Below the pieces are notes generated by a model. That model saw only the letters and a list, made by a program, of their open reading frames with translations, was not told the DNA's origin and did not search any database. From Enterobacter sp. C2 (GTDB lineage: Bacteria; Pseudomonadota; Gammaproteobacteria; Enterobacterales; Enterobacteriaceae), in contig NZ_CP082269.1 of assembly GCF_019880405.1 (NCBI RefSeq), positions 1,488,001 through 1,552,000 on the forward strand: a stretch of DNA of 64,000 nucleotides. Direction: 5' to 3'. Positions 21,555-30,135 of this stretch are shown one piece after another. Each line of letters starts with the position of its first letter. Position 1 is the stretch's first letter. Made by a program: the position numbers and the translations under genes.

Positions 21555-21579
21555 GAAACCTCCGCCAGGCGGAGGTTTC
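21555..21579. terminator. Hairpin between convergent rmf and fabA
   Basis: A long perfect inverted repeat, GAAACCTCCGCC / GGCGGAGGTTTC, sits between the rmf and fabA stop codons. It lacks a long T-run on either side, so it may be a weak bidirectional terminator or an mRNA 3' protecting stem. Confidence 0.6.
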
Positions 21580-21593
21580 GCCTGTCAGGGGGA

Positions 21594-22115
21594 TCAGAAC
21601 GCAGAGGTGTCCTTGAACAGACCCACTTTCAGATCGGTTGCGGTGTAGATCTGACGACCGTCAACCAGCACTTCACCGTCCGCGATACCCATGATCAGCT
21701 TACGGTTGATCACGCGCTTGAAGTGAATGCGGTAGGTAACTTTAGCGGCAGAAGGTAAAATCTGACCAGCCAGTTTCACTTCGCCAACGCCGAGGGCACG
21801 ACCTTTACCTTCACCGCCGAGCCAGCCGAGGTAAAAACCAACCAGCTGCCACATGGCATCAAGGCCCAGGCAGCCAGGCATTACTGGATCGCCGATGAAG
21901 TGGCAACCGAAGAACCACAGATCCGGTTTGATATCCAGCTCTGCTTCAACATAGCCTTTATCGAAATTACCGCCCGTCTCGCTCATTGTGATCACACGAT
22001 CCATCATCAGCATGTTTCCTGCTGGTAACGGTGGGCCATTTTCGCCAAACAGTTCACCACGACCAGAGGCAAGAAGGTCTTCTTTCGTATAAGAGGATTT
22101 GCGTTTATCTACCAT
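21594..22115 (-). CDS. fabA: 3-hydroxydecanoyl-ACP dehydratase/isomerase
   Basis: Dehydrates 3-hydroxydecanoyl-ACP and isomerises the product to cis-3-decenoyl-ACP, the branch point to unsaturated fatty acids. The 173-residue hot-dog-fold protein has the catalytic His72 in [12 protein letters not shown] and Asp86 in LGLDAMWQ. It is one residue longer than the E. coli protein at KRKSSY. FabR and FadR sites lie upstream. Confidence 0.97.
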   Translation of the reverse strand: MVDKRKSSYTKEDLLASGRGELFGENGPPLPAGNMLMMDRVITMSETGGNFDKGYVEAELDIKPDLWFFGCHFIGDPVMPGCLGLDAMWQLVGFYLGWLGGEGKGRALGVGEVKLAGQILPSAAKVTYRIHFKRVINRKLIMGIADGEVLVDGRQIYTATDLKVGLFKDTSAF

Positions 22116-22153
22116 GTTCTCAGTAAGCCTTATTTTAGTGAAGCACGCAGGAT

Positions 22154-22171
22154 AGCTAACACGTGTACGCT
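22154..22171 (-). promoter_or_regulatory. FabR operator of fabA
   Basis: On the minus strand AGCGTACACGTGTTAGCT matches the palindromic FabR site that I recall from E. coli fabA and fabB. FabR represses when unsaturated acyl chains are plentiful. It lies about 40 bases before the fabA ATG. Confidence 0.8.
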
Positions 22172-22172
22172 G

Positions 22173-22189
22173 AACAACTCCGATCAGTT
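22173..22189 (-). promoter_or_regulatory. FadR operator of fabA
   Basis: On the minus strand AACTGATCGGAGTTGTT matches the E. coli fabA FadR activator site with one change. It abuts the FabR site and overlaps the last codons of ycbZ, as expected from the compact spacing. Confidence 0.75.
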
Positions 22190-23944
22190 AGGCGTAAACC
22201 AGCCGACCCAGCGTAGCGGCCACGGATAGCGATGACGCGCTTCCTGCTGCGTCGCCTGTGTAATACGTTCCTGAATAGTCTGGACCAGCGTGGTTTGCCC
22301 TTCGCCATCCCAGACCAGATCTGTCAGTAAGGGTAGTGCATCGGTCACATCATCAATGGCCCAGATGAAAAATTGTTCTGCCTGGACCGCGTCCAGCAGC
22401 TCCTGATGCAGGCAAAGGTGGCGTACATTGGCCGCCGGGATGATTACGCCCTGCTTGCCGGTCAGGCCCCGGTGCTGGCAAATGGCGAAAAAGCCTTCGA
22501 TCTTCTCGTTCAGACCGCCTACTGGCTGTGCCCGACCAAACTGATCCACCGACCCGGTGATAGCGATATGCTGATGCAGCGGAACATCGGCCAGGGCGCT
22601 GATCAGCGCGCAAAGCTCGGCCATTGAAGCGCTGTCGCCGTCTACTTCGCTGTAGGATTGCTCAAAGGTCAACGATGCCGTGAACGGCATCTGCTGCTCC
22701 AGCTCCAGTTCGGCCATCAGGAAGGATTGCATGATCATCATGCCCTTCGCATGGATGTTGCCACCCAGCTCGGCTTTGCGCTCGATGTCATGAAACTCGC
22801 CGTCGCCGATGTGTACCACGCAGCTGATGCGCGATGGCTCGCCATAGGGGCGAGGGTGACCGGGAAACTCAACCACCGACAGGGCGTTAATCTGTCCCAC
22901 GCGATCGCCTTCGGTCTCAATCAGGATCTGCTCCAGCAGGATCTCATCCAGCATACGCTCCGGCAGATAGCCTTCACGCCACTCGCGCTGGCTCAGCATG
23001 GTTTGCAGCTGCTCCGCGTCGAAGGTGCTCCCCTCGGTAAAGGCAGAGACCTCGCGCAGCTGACGCGCCAGCCACAACGGGCTGAGTGGCAGCGTCTCCT
23101 GATCGTCGGTGTAGCGTACCGCAGCACGGATAAACATCGGCCAGGCGTCATCTGCCGGGGTGGGAAGTCCGGCCTGCTCGGCGTTAAGAATGACCCACTG
23201 ACGCCAGGTAGCAAGCGCGTCCAGATCGGTGATCTGGATCGTCTCTTCGTACTCGCTGTAGATAGACTGGGCGGCCAGTTCCGGCTCCATCTCCTGGAAA
23301 TCTGCCAGCGACTCGCGCTCGCCGACCAGAATAACCTTCAGCGTCAGCGGCATTGCAGGCACGCTAACGGGTAGGGGACGCGACTCGTCAAAGGAGACCC
23401 AGTCGAAACGCTGGCGAGTCACGATGGATTTCAGGCGCATCCAGAGCAGGGGCTGACTCAGCAGGGTACGCAGCGACACCATCAGCACGCCGCCGTTGGC
23501 TTTATGGACCAGGCCTGGCTCAAGGGTAACTTCATTATTGAACTGGCGCAGGCAGCCAAAAAGCTGCTCGGCTTCCACCCAGTCGGCAATGACTACGTCG
23601 CTCTGCCCGGCAAAGTTCGCCTGTGCGCTGGTGGCGGGTTTAACGCTCACCGTGCGACCAGCAACGCTATACTCGACGCCGACAACTGGCGACGTCGCGG
23701 GTTGGAGTTCACGGGCAGCGGCGGCGATCAGGGCCAGATACTCCGGCTCTTCCGGCGCTTTGGCCAGTAAGAAGCGTGAAGAGGCAGACGGATGCAGCAA
23801 CTGCTCCAGCGCGTATTGCAAACGAGGTTGCGTGTCACCAAGAGAAAGCTCAGACTCAAGGTCAACGTCAGACGGTGTAAACACCTCCTGATAGCTATCG
23901 GTATCAGGAACAAGGTCTTGCCAGGCTAGTTTAGTAATGGTCAA
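22184..23944 (-). CDS. ycbZ: Lon-related putative protease YcbZ
   Basis: A 586-residue protein with a C-terminal Lon (S16) protease domain. The catalytic Ser is in [11 protein letters not shown] and the Lys in [13 protein letters not shown], the expected Ser-Lys dyad. The N-terminal part resembles a degenerate AAA-type region. Same length as E. coli YcbZ, whose substrates are not established. The gene is upstream of fabA on the same strand, but the FabR/FadR sites suggest fabA has its own promoter. Confidence 0.92.
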   Translation of the reverse strand: MTITKLAWQDLVPDTDSYQEVFTPSDVDLESELSLGDTQPRLQYALEQLLHPSASSRFLLAKAPEEPEYLALIAAAARELQPATSPVVGVEYSVAGRTVSVKPATSAQANFAGQSDVVIADWVEAEQLFGCLRQFNNEVTLEPGLVHKANGGVLMVSLRTLLSQPLLWMRLKSIVTRQRFDWVSFDESRPLPVSVPAMPLTLKVILVGERESLADFQEMEPELAAQSIYSEYEETIQITDLDALATWRQWVILNAEQAGLPTPADDAWPMFIRAAVRYTDDQETLPLSPLWLARQLREVSAFTEGSTFDAEQLQTMLSQREWREGYLPERMLDEILLEQILIETEGDRVGQINALSVVEFPGHPRPYGEPSRISCVVHIGDGEFHDIERKAELGGNIHAKGMMIMQSFLMAELELEQQMPFTASLTFEQSYSEVDGDSASMAELCALISALADVPLHQHIAITGSVDQFGRAQPVGGLNEKIEGFFAICQHRGLTGKQGVIIPAANVRHLCLHQELLDAVQAEQFFIWAIDDVTDALPLLTDLVWDGEGQTTLVQTIQERITQATQQEARHRYPWPLRWVGWFTPN

Positions 23945-24104
23945 TGTTGAGGTTTTATCGTCAGCTGTAAAGGGCGGAATTATAGCGTAAGCGGCAATTC
24001 AGCACACGTGGAATAGATGCTTTTACCCCTTTCCCGGTACCGCTTAGCTCACAGGATGTGATTTCTTTTCAGCAGATTGGCAAAAAACTGATATTCTGAA
24101 CTAA

Positions 24105-24117
24105 GTTACACGGTAAC
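24105..24117. promoter_or_regulatory. matS-like palindrome before matP
   Basis: GTTACACGGTAAC is a 13-bp palindrome of the form GTTAC-N3-GTAAC, resembling the MatP target GTGACRNYGTCAC with one symmetrical base change per arm and a non-matching third spacer base. It lies 12 bases before the matP ATG, downstream of a TATTCT -10 candidate (24092-24097). Autoregulation is my inference. Confidence 0.35.
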
Positions 24118-24129
24118 ACTGAGATCGCA

Positions 24130-24582
24130 ATGAAATATCAACAACTGGAAAATCTCGAAAGCGGCTGGAAATGGAAGTACCTGGTGAAAAAGCACCGTGA
24201 AGGTGAACTCATCACGCGCTATTTAGAAACCAGTGCGGCTAAAGAGGCCGTTGATCTGTTGCTGAAGCTTGAATACGAACCGGTTCGTGTTAACGACTGG
24301 ATTGCGCAGCACATGAATGCCGCGTTAATGAACCGCATGAAGCAGACCATCCGCGCCCGACGAAAACGGCACTTCAACGCCGAGCACCAGCACACGCGTA
24401 AAAAATCAATCGATCTGGAATTTATGGTCTGGCAACGTCTGGCCGGTCTTGCCCAGCGGCGGGGAAAAACGCTGTCAGAGACGATTGTGCAGCTGATTGA
24501 AGACGCCGAGCATAAAGAGAAGTATGCCAGCAAAATGAGTACCCTAAAGCAGGATCTGCAGGCGCTGCTGGGCAAAGAGTAA
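24130..24582 (+). CDS. matP: Macrodomain Ter protein MatP
   Basis: DNA-binding organiser of the chromosome terminus; it binds matS sites, links the Ter region and delays its segregation through ZapB. The 150 residues equal E. coli MatP, with an N-terminal four-helix bundle, a central ribbon-helix-helix ([22 protein letters not shown] region) and a C-terminal coiled coil. Its presence next to ompA is conserved in enterobacteria. Confidence 0.96.
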   Translation: MKYQQLENLESGWKWKYLVKKHREGELITRYLETSAAKEAVDLLLKLEYEPVRVNDWIAQHMNAALMNRMKQTIRARRKRHFNAEHQHTRKKSIDLEFMVWQRLAGLAQRRGKTLSETIVQLIEDAEHKEKYASKMSTLKQDLQALLGKE

Positions 24583-24621
24583 CGCATAACCTCAGCCCGT
24601 TAGCAGAGAGCAGGCAATAAA

Positions 24622-24647
24622 AAACCCCGCAGAGCGGGGTTTTTTTA
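24622..24647. terminator. Bidirectional terminator between matP and ompA
   Basis: AAACCCCGC / GCGGGGTTT stem with loop AGA, flanked by an A-run on the left and T-run on the right, so it can end both convergent transcripts. Confidence 0.9.
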
Positions 24648-24659
24648 TAAGACGTAAAC

Positions 24660-25721
24660 TTAAGCCTGCGGCTGAGTTACAACGTCTTTGATACCTTTAA
24701 CTTCGATCTCTACGCGACGATCCGGAGCCAGGCAGTCGATCAGTGCCGGACGTGCTTTCACGTTGTCACAGGTGTTGCCAGTAACCGGGTTAGACTCGCC
24801 CATACCACGTGCGGAGATCTTGTTGGACGGGATACCTTTAGAGATCAGGTAGTCAACAACAGACTGAGCACGTTTCTCGGACAGACCCTGGTTGTAGGCG
24901 TCAGAACCGATACGGTCGGTGAAGCCCAGAACAACAACGGAACCGTCTTTCGGATCCAGGTTGCTCAGCTGGCTGTACATCTGATCCAGAGCCTGCTGGC
25001 CTTCTGGTTTCAGAGTCGCTTTGTTGAAGTTGAACAGTACGTCAGACTTCAGAGTGAAGTGCTTGGTAGAAACCTGCGGAGCCGGAGCCGGAGCCGGTGC
25101 AACAACCGGAGCTACGTCTTCCTGCTGGCCGAAGCGGTAGGAAACACCTACGCTCAGCATACCGTTGTCTTGACGGGTGCCCAGAGTTTTAGCATCGCCA
25201 ATGTTGTTAACCCACTGGTATTCCAGACGGGTAGCGATGTCACGGGTCATTGCCCACTCTACGCCACCAGCGAATACTGGGGAAACACCGGTATCGTGGT
25301 CTTTGAAGTTCGCACCAGCAACGCCAGGAACCTGAGCTTTAGCATCTGCACGCCATACCATACCACCCAGACGGGTGTAGATATCAACGTCGTCAGTGAT
25401 TGGGTAGCCCAGTTTAGCGGTCAGCTGAACGCCCTGAGATTTGAAAGCACCGTTTACGTTGTCGCCTTTGTACGGCTCACGACCTAACCAGTCGTAACCC
25501 AGCTCAAAACCAACGTACGGGTTAACCTGATAGCCGCCGTATGCGCCAGCGCCGAGCTGGTCTTCACGGGTCGGGCCATTGTTGTCAATGAAACCGTTGT
25601 CGTGGTACTGGGACCAGCCCAGTTTAGCACCAGTGTACCAGGTATTATCTTTCGGAGCGGCCTGCGCTACGGTAGCGAAGCCAGCCAGTGCCACTGCAAT
25701 CGCGATAGCTGTCTTTTTCAT
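24660..25721 (-). CDS. ompA: Outer-membrane porin and structural protein OmpA
   Basis: Eight-stranded outer-membrane barrel with a periplasmic peptidoglycan-binding domain. The 353 residues include a signal peptide ([21 protein letters not shown]), the barrel up to about residue 195, the [12 protein letters not shown] hinge and an OmpA-C domain with the peptidoglycan motif [12 protein letters not shown]. Surface loops differ from E. coli: loop 1 reads [14 protein letters not shown], loop 3 has an [13 protein letters not shown] insertion. Such variation is usual, since loops face phage and immunity. Confidence 0.97.
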   Translation of the reverse strand: MKKTAIAIAVALAGFATVAQAAPKDNTWYTGAKLGWSQYHDNGFIDNNGPTREDQLGAGAYGGYQVNPYVGFELGYDWLGREPYKGDNVNGAFKSQGVQLTAKLGYPITDDVDIYTRLGGMVWRADAKAQVPGVAGANFKDHDTGVSPVFAGGVEWAMTRDIATRLEYQWVNNIGDAKTLGTRQDNGMLSVGVSYRFGQQEDVAPVVAPAPAPAPQVSTKHFTLKSDVLFNFNKATLKPEGQQALDQMYSQLSNLDPKDGSVVVLGFTDRIGSDAYNQGLSEKRAQSVVDYLISKGIPSNKISARGMGESNPVTGNTCDNVKARPALIDCLAPDRRVEIEVKGIKDVVTQPQA

Positions 25722-25853
25722 TTTTGCGCCTCGTTATCATCCAAAAATCGCCATGAACTTCTCGCCAGAGAAAACACGGTTAAATCCTTCACCGGGGGCA
25801 TTGCTCAATATTAACTCTACCGATATCTTCGGCTTATGCCGAGCACCCCTGGC
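25722..25853 (-). promoter_or_regulatory. Long ompA 5' untranslated leader
   Basis: About 132 bases between the likely transcription start and the ATG, matching the 133-base E. coli leader. The 5' end carries a stem (CTCGGCATAAGCCGAAG on the minus strand) known to protect ompA mRNA from decay. AACGAGGCGCAAAAATG at the 3' end holds the Shine-Dalgarno site that MicA pairs with in E. coli. Confidence 0.8.
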
Positions 25854-25860
25854 GATGTAA

Positions 25861-25888
25861 AGTCTACAACGTAGTTGGAAACTTACAA
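25861..25888 (-). promoter_or_regulatory. ompA promoter
   Basis: On the minus strand TTGTAA (complement of 25883-25888), a 16-bp spacer and TAGACT (complement of 25861-25866) repeat the E. coli ompA promoter as I recall it. The bases further right (to 26075) are AT-rich with no supported gene. Confidence 0.7.
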
Positions 25889-26075
25889 GTGTGAACTCCG
25901 TCAGGCATATGAAAAAAAAAGAGTTGTAGACACAATATTTAACATTTATGACGATAAAATCGCCGTCGAAATATCGTGGTTGCCCCGCCAGACAGGCTTC
26001 GCGAGCGAATTTAGCTTAATGACCAATAGCCTGGAACCGACGCAAAAAAGATCCCAGGAATTATCTTAAATTTAC

Positions 26076-26585
26076 TTAATGAAACAAATTCGAGTGAATT
26101 TTTAGGCCCGATGACTGTCCTGAAGCCTGAGGGTCGAAGCGAACCGGTCGCATAATAAACCCCATTGCATTCCCTTCCTGGGCTGCATCAACGAGGCGGC
26201 GATGCTCATCTGCCGACAGCGCCTGCGCATGCCAGCCGATCACCACGCTGTAGTTACCCGTCTGTAATGCTTTAATCATAGAATCTAACGTACTCTCTGG
26301 AGAGAGCTGGCTGATGTGCATCAGTTTGCTTAAAGGCAGACCTGCGGACTGCACCCATGCGCGGCTCAACTTCTGCTGCGGCGTCAGCCAAAGCTGCCAG
26401 CGGGACTGCTGGCTAAGCTGCTGCAGAAGAGGCAGCAGCAGCAGCTGCGTCATCATCGGCTGGTCTTCACGGTAGACTACCTCACTGATGAGGCCGGTGG
26501 CCGCAGCAGGTGCATTAACCTGCGTGCGGTTGCCTGCAAAAGAAGTATATTGAGATGAGCGGTTAGCAAAGCCTGAAGCGTACAT
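26076..26585 (-). CDS. sulA: SOS cell-division inhibitor SulA
   Basis: Binds FtsZ and blocks septation during the SOS response; degraded by Lon through its C-terminus, which ends [11 protein letters not shown] (E. coli ends ...SNLYH). 169 residues, with the conserved core [22 protein letters not shown]; the first 30 residues are divergent, as is usual. I start at [11 protein letters not shown] by homology; an in-frame ATG two codons earlier is an alternative. Confidence 0.95.
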   Translation of the reverse strand: MYASGFANRSSQYTSFAGNRTQVNAPAAATGLISEVVYREDQPMMTQLLLLPLLQQLSQQSRWQLWLTPQQKLSRAWVQSAGLPLSKLMHISQLSPESTLDSMIKALQTGNYSVVIGWHAQALSADEHRRLVDAAQEGNAMGFIMRPVRFDPQASGQSSGLKIHSNLFH

Positions 26586-26605
26586 AGTCATCCAACCCTG
26601 AGAGT

Positions 26606-26625
26606 TACTGTATATCTATACAGTA
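26606..26625 (-). promoter_or_regulatory. LexA box of sulA
   Basis: TACTGTATATCTATACAGTA is a near-perfect LexA operator (CTG-N10-CAG with the AT-rich centre), placed 20 bases before the sulA start. Confidence 0.95.
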
Positions 26626-26802
26626 CCTCCGGCGCGTTTAAAGATCAACCTCATTTTCTGAAAGCGTCTCGCAAATATGACCCGATCGTGCGGTGAGAGA
26701 AAAAATCATCTTGCTGATGCCGGGTAACTTCCCTATGTTCCTTTTTAACGGATGGCTTAATAAACAGAAGATATATTACGCCTTGATTTCAAAGGGATAA
26801 GT

Positions 26803-27432
26803 ATGAAAAACGTATCGTATCAAAGGATCTATCAATCTCGGGAATATCTTTCGTCGCTGGGACATATTCGCCACCGCGCACTGTTTGGTGGTTACAGCCT
26901 CGCCATAGAAGATACCGTCTTTGCCATGGTTGCCGAAGGGGCGCTCTACCTGCGTGCTTGTGAAGAGAGTGCCTCCTACTGTGTCAACACGCAGGCCCCG
27001 TTCCTGACCTTTGTGAAGCGGGGCAGGCCGGTGCTGCTTAACTACTACCGGGTCGATGATAGCCTGTGGCAGGATCGCGAAACGCTGCTCACGCTGGGCA
27101 ACTACTCTCTGGCGGCAGCGCGGCGCGAAAAGGTCGCAAGGTATGCGCAAAAGCGGCTCAGAGATCTGCCCAACCTGAATTTTCAGCTGGAGACGCTGCT
27201 GTGGGAAGCGGGCGTTAAGGATGAACACAGCCTGAAGCTGCTGGGAGCGAAGGCATGCTGGCTCAGGTTAAAGGAGCGCAGCCCGCTGCTGAGTATCCGG
27301 GTGCTGTTTGCGCTGGAAGGGGCCATCGCTGGCCTGCATGAGGCCGCGCTCCCGGCAGAAATACGCCGGGAGCTGACCGTCTGGTATAAAGAGCTGGAGG
27401 CAGAGAGCCGTGTAAATCAGCGGGGAACCTGA
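26803..27432 (+). CDS. sxy: Competence regulator Sxy (TfoX)
   Basis: Co-activator that directs CRP to CRP-S sites of DNA-uptake genes. The 209 residues have a TfoX N-terminal domain (RHRALFGGYSLAIEDTVFAMV) and C-terminal helix-hairpin domain (LLGAKACWLRLKE). Same length as E. coli Sxy. The upstream 160 bases can form extended structure, as known for the sxy leader, but I did not fold it. Its 3' end overlaps convergent yccS by 16 bases. Confidence 0.93.
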   Translation: MKNVSYQRIYQSREYLSSLGHIRHRALFGGYSLAIEDTVFAMVAEGALYLRACEESASYCVNTQAPFLTFVKRGRPVLLNYYRVDDSLWQDRETLLTLGNYSLAAARREKVARYAQKRLRDLPNLNFQLETLLWEAGVKDEHSLKLLGAKACWLRLKERSPLLSIRVLFALEGAIAGLHEAALPAEIRRELTVWYKELEAESRVNQRGT

Positions 27433-29549
27433 TGCTGCAGCTGGCAGATCTCCGGCAGCAGCCCAATTAGCAGGCCTACCTGCTGCAGAACCAGCGGGGC
27501 CTTGCTTTTAGGATCGGGTTCAAGCTGGCGAATTCGCTCTGAGAGTGCCGCAAGCTGCTGCCCAACCCGCACCTCATCAGCAGGCTGGTGGTGCAGGGCA
27601 TCATCGACATAGCAGACGGCATCATCCAGCAGTTGCAGGATCTCCGGCTGCTGGAGCTGTTCCCGGTGTGCCCCCAGCGTGGAGATGTAGCTAGTAAAGG
27701 TGTGGTTCAGGCAGAGCAGGCGGAACGCGACGTCGCGCGTCTGCGGCGTGGCGTTCGGCTCGGTGGACATGTTTGAGACCACTGATGCGAACTCTGCATC
27801 GCCATTATGGGCGTAGCGCCGGGCAATGCGATATGCCAGTCGGTTATCGCGTCCCTGATGATACTGCTCCAGAATGGCATCCAGATAGCGGCAGTTAGCG
27901 TCAAGCGCCCGCTCCAGCACGCGTGGGAGGTTACGAAAACGCCAGTCCGGCCAGATAAAGCTCACCGCTGCCCAGGCGATGGCGCAGCCGATCAGCGTAT
28001 CGATAATACGCGGGATCGCCACCTCAAAACCCTCCCCGAGCAGGTTGAAGCAGAGCAGCACCAGCAGGGTGATAAACATCGTGGCATGAGCATACTGCAC
28101 GTTGCGAAAGGCAAAAAAGAGCACCCCGGCAATGACGATCAGCACCAGCTGCCCCTCCAGCGACGGGACAAAAAGCAGTATCGGTAGACCCACCGCCACG
28201 CCCACCAGCGTGCCAATGATACGCAGCGTTAAGCGGTGGCGGGTGGCGTTATAGTTTGGCTGGCAGACAAACAGGCTGGTCAGCAGGATCCAGTAGCCAT
28301 GCTGGAGCCCGGTGACCTGTATAAAGGCATAGCCCAGGCAGAGCACCACCGACATTCTTACCGCATGGCGAAACAGGGCCGACTCTGGCGTCAGGTTGCG
28401 CTTCAGGCGCTGCCAGATATCGTCCAGCCCGGTCAGGCTGTCATCGGCAAGCTCATTCTCGGTACTCTGCGGCTGCTGCATCAGCGCCTGCTCAGACTCT
28501 ATCGTCGCCAGCTGAGCGTCGATAGCCCGCAGGTTATCGCGCACAAAGCCCAGCGACTCAATGTAGTCCATAGAGGTGCCCAGGGCGCGGGCGTGCTCAA
28601 GGGCCGTGTCAAGATGGGCAAAGGCACGCTCAAACTGAGGATCGTGCTGATAGGGTTCGCGCAGCAGAATAGACCGTGAGAGCCGGGCGCAGGCCTGGGC
28701 CTGCATAGAGAGCATCCGCTGAAAGCGAAACATCAGGGAGCTGTGGCGAAAGCGCTCGCGCAGGGCGTGGTACTGGATATGCGACGAGCTGGCGCGCTCG
28801 TGAATATCCTGGGCAACAAAATAGTAGTGCAGCGTGCGTCGGGTACCGCGCTGGCCACGATCTCCCCGTAGCCTTGTCAGCAGCGAGGCCTTGGTCTGGT
28901 TGAGGGTAGTGACCAACTGGCCGTTAGCCTGGGCCAGATCGTAGAGCGGCGCCTCACTTTCACTCTCATCATCATAGTCGGGGTCGAAGAGGCGTGATTT
29001 CTGCTCCAGATAGTTCGCCAGCTGTGCATAGCAGCGTGAGAGGTTGTCCTGCAGCGGGCGCACCGGAAACACCAGGTGCCCCACTAGCGTCAGCAGGCTA
29101 AACCACACCGCGCCTGCCAGCAGCAGCAGCGGCTGCTGGTACCACTGGTCGAAAAGCGAGATACCCAGCATGGTATAGATGGCAATCAGCAGCGCACCAA
29201 AGGCGATGGTGGCGTAGCGCTGACCGAGACCGCCCAGCAGGATAAACCCGCAGGTAGAGACGATAAGCCCGAGGGCAAACAGCCACGGCCAGGGAAAGAG
29301 TAGCTCCACCGAGGCCGAGGCAATAAAGAACGAGACCAGGGTGATAACCAGGTTGCGCAGCCGCCCGGTAAGGCGGTCATCTAAATCCGCCAGCGCGGCG
29401 GCTACCACGCCCAGGGTCAGCGGGATGGTGAGCTTCACCTCGCCCAACCACCAGGGCAGGGCAACCGTACCGCTCAGGGCGATAAAAATCCTGACGTTAT
29501 AGAGCCAGGCACTGTTCCATGTGTAACGGCGAAGCAGGGGGCTTAGCAT
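27417..29549 (-). CDS. yccS: YccS, putative FUSC-family efflux/transport protein
   Basis: Integral membrane protein with two blocks of about five to six membrane segments (residues about 15-165 and 385-520), each followed by a cytoplasmic helical part; FUSC/aromatic-acid-exporter-like superfamily. Function unproven in E. coli. The start MLSPLLRRYTWNSAWLY is chosen by homology, giving 710 residues; the long upstream extension is unsupported. The C-terminus ends at HQVPR, shorter than in E. coli. Confidence 0.92.
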   Translation of the reverse strand: MLSPLLRRYTWNSAWLYNVRIFIALSGTVALPWWLGEVKLTIPLTLGVVAAALADLDDRLTGRLRNLVITLVSFFIASASVELLFPWPWLFALGLIVSTCGFILLGGLGQRYATIAFGALLIAIYTMLGISLFDQWYQQPLLLLAGAVWFSLLTLVGHLVFPVRPLQDNLSRCYAQLANYLEQKSRLFDPDYDDESESEAPLYDLAQANGQLVTTLNQTKASLLTRLRGDRGQRGTRRTLHYYFVAQDIHERASSSHIQYHALRERFRHSSLMFRFQRMLSMQAQACARLSRSILLREPYQHDPQFERAFAHLDTALEHARALGTSMDYIESLGFVRDNLRAIDAQLATIESEQALMQQPQSTENELADDSLTGLDDIWQRLKRNLTPESALFRHAVRMSVVLCLGYAFIQVTGLQHGYWILLTSLFVCQPNYNATRHRLTLRIIGTLVGVAVGLPILLFVPSLEGQLVLIVIAGVLFFAFRNVQYAHATMFITLLVLLCFNLLGEGFEVAIPRIIDTLIGCAIAWAAVSFIWPDWRFRNLPRVLERALDANCRYLDAILEQYHQGRDNRLAYRIARRYAHNGDAEFASVVSNMSTEPNATPQTRDVAFRLLCLNHTFTSYISTLGAHREQLQQPEILQLLDDAVCYVDDALHHQPADEVRVGQQLAALSERIRQLEPDPKSKAPLVLQQVGLLIGLLPEICQLQHQVPR

Positions 29550-29568
29550 GAGTGACGCGTCCTTCAGA

Positions 29569-30012
29569 TTAGAAACGGGCCCGGGCGTTGGCTTCGCGGG
29601 CGGCCTGCGCCGTTTCCACCGACACGACCCGCCGTCCAACCGGCCACAGAGCAATGGCTGCGATTTTAAAGTTGGCGATACCCACCGGAATACAGATGAT
29701 GGTCAGGCACTGGGTGATACCCGCGAGGATATGCATTATGCACAGCCACCAGCCGAACAGCACCAGCCAGATAATATTCAGCAGCGTGCCGCCGGTGTTC
29801 ATTATGACGTTACGGCGGGAGGGATCGAGCTCATCCACATGGATCGCCTCGTTGCCATACGGCACCAGCGACAGCTTCGCGATCTCCCAGCATGAGCGGG
29901 TCAGCGGCAGCGTGATGATAAAGACGACGCTCATCATCGTTGCCAGGATCCAGGCCAGCGTCGTCATGAAGCCGCCCAGAAAGAAGTTAAGAATATTCAG
30001 TACAGTACGCAT
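29569..30012 (-). CDS. yccF: YccF inner-membrane protein
   Basis: Protein of 147 residues with two YccF domains (DUF307), each a pair of hydrophobic segments; the repeated motif is visible as ILNFFLGGFMTTL and LLNIIWLVLFGWWL. Function unknown. Same strand as yccS with a 19-base gap, so probably one operon. Confidence 0.92.
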   Translation of the reverse strand: MRTVLNILNFFLGGFMTTLAWILATMMSVVFIITLPLTRSCWEIAKLSLVPYGNEAIHVDELDPSRRNVIMNTGGTLLNIIWLVLFGWWLCIMHILAGITQCLTIICIPVGIANFKIAAIALWPVGRRVVSVETAQAAREANARARF

Positions 30013-30135
30013 ACATCCTCGAAGTTATTTGCCATAGGAAAAGGCTTGCTAAGTGTAACGTCTTTTTACGCTGGAGCGTAAATTCTCTGACGGGTACACT
30101 GACGGGCAACGTTATGACCAGAGAAACGGCACATC

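Noticed and set aside
25875-26069. Rightward 64-codon frame upstream of ompA
   Set aside because: Overlaps the mapped-type ompA promoter region and includes a poly-A stretch; no Shine-Dalgarno.
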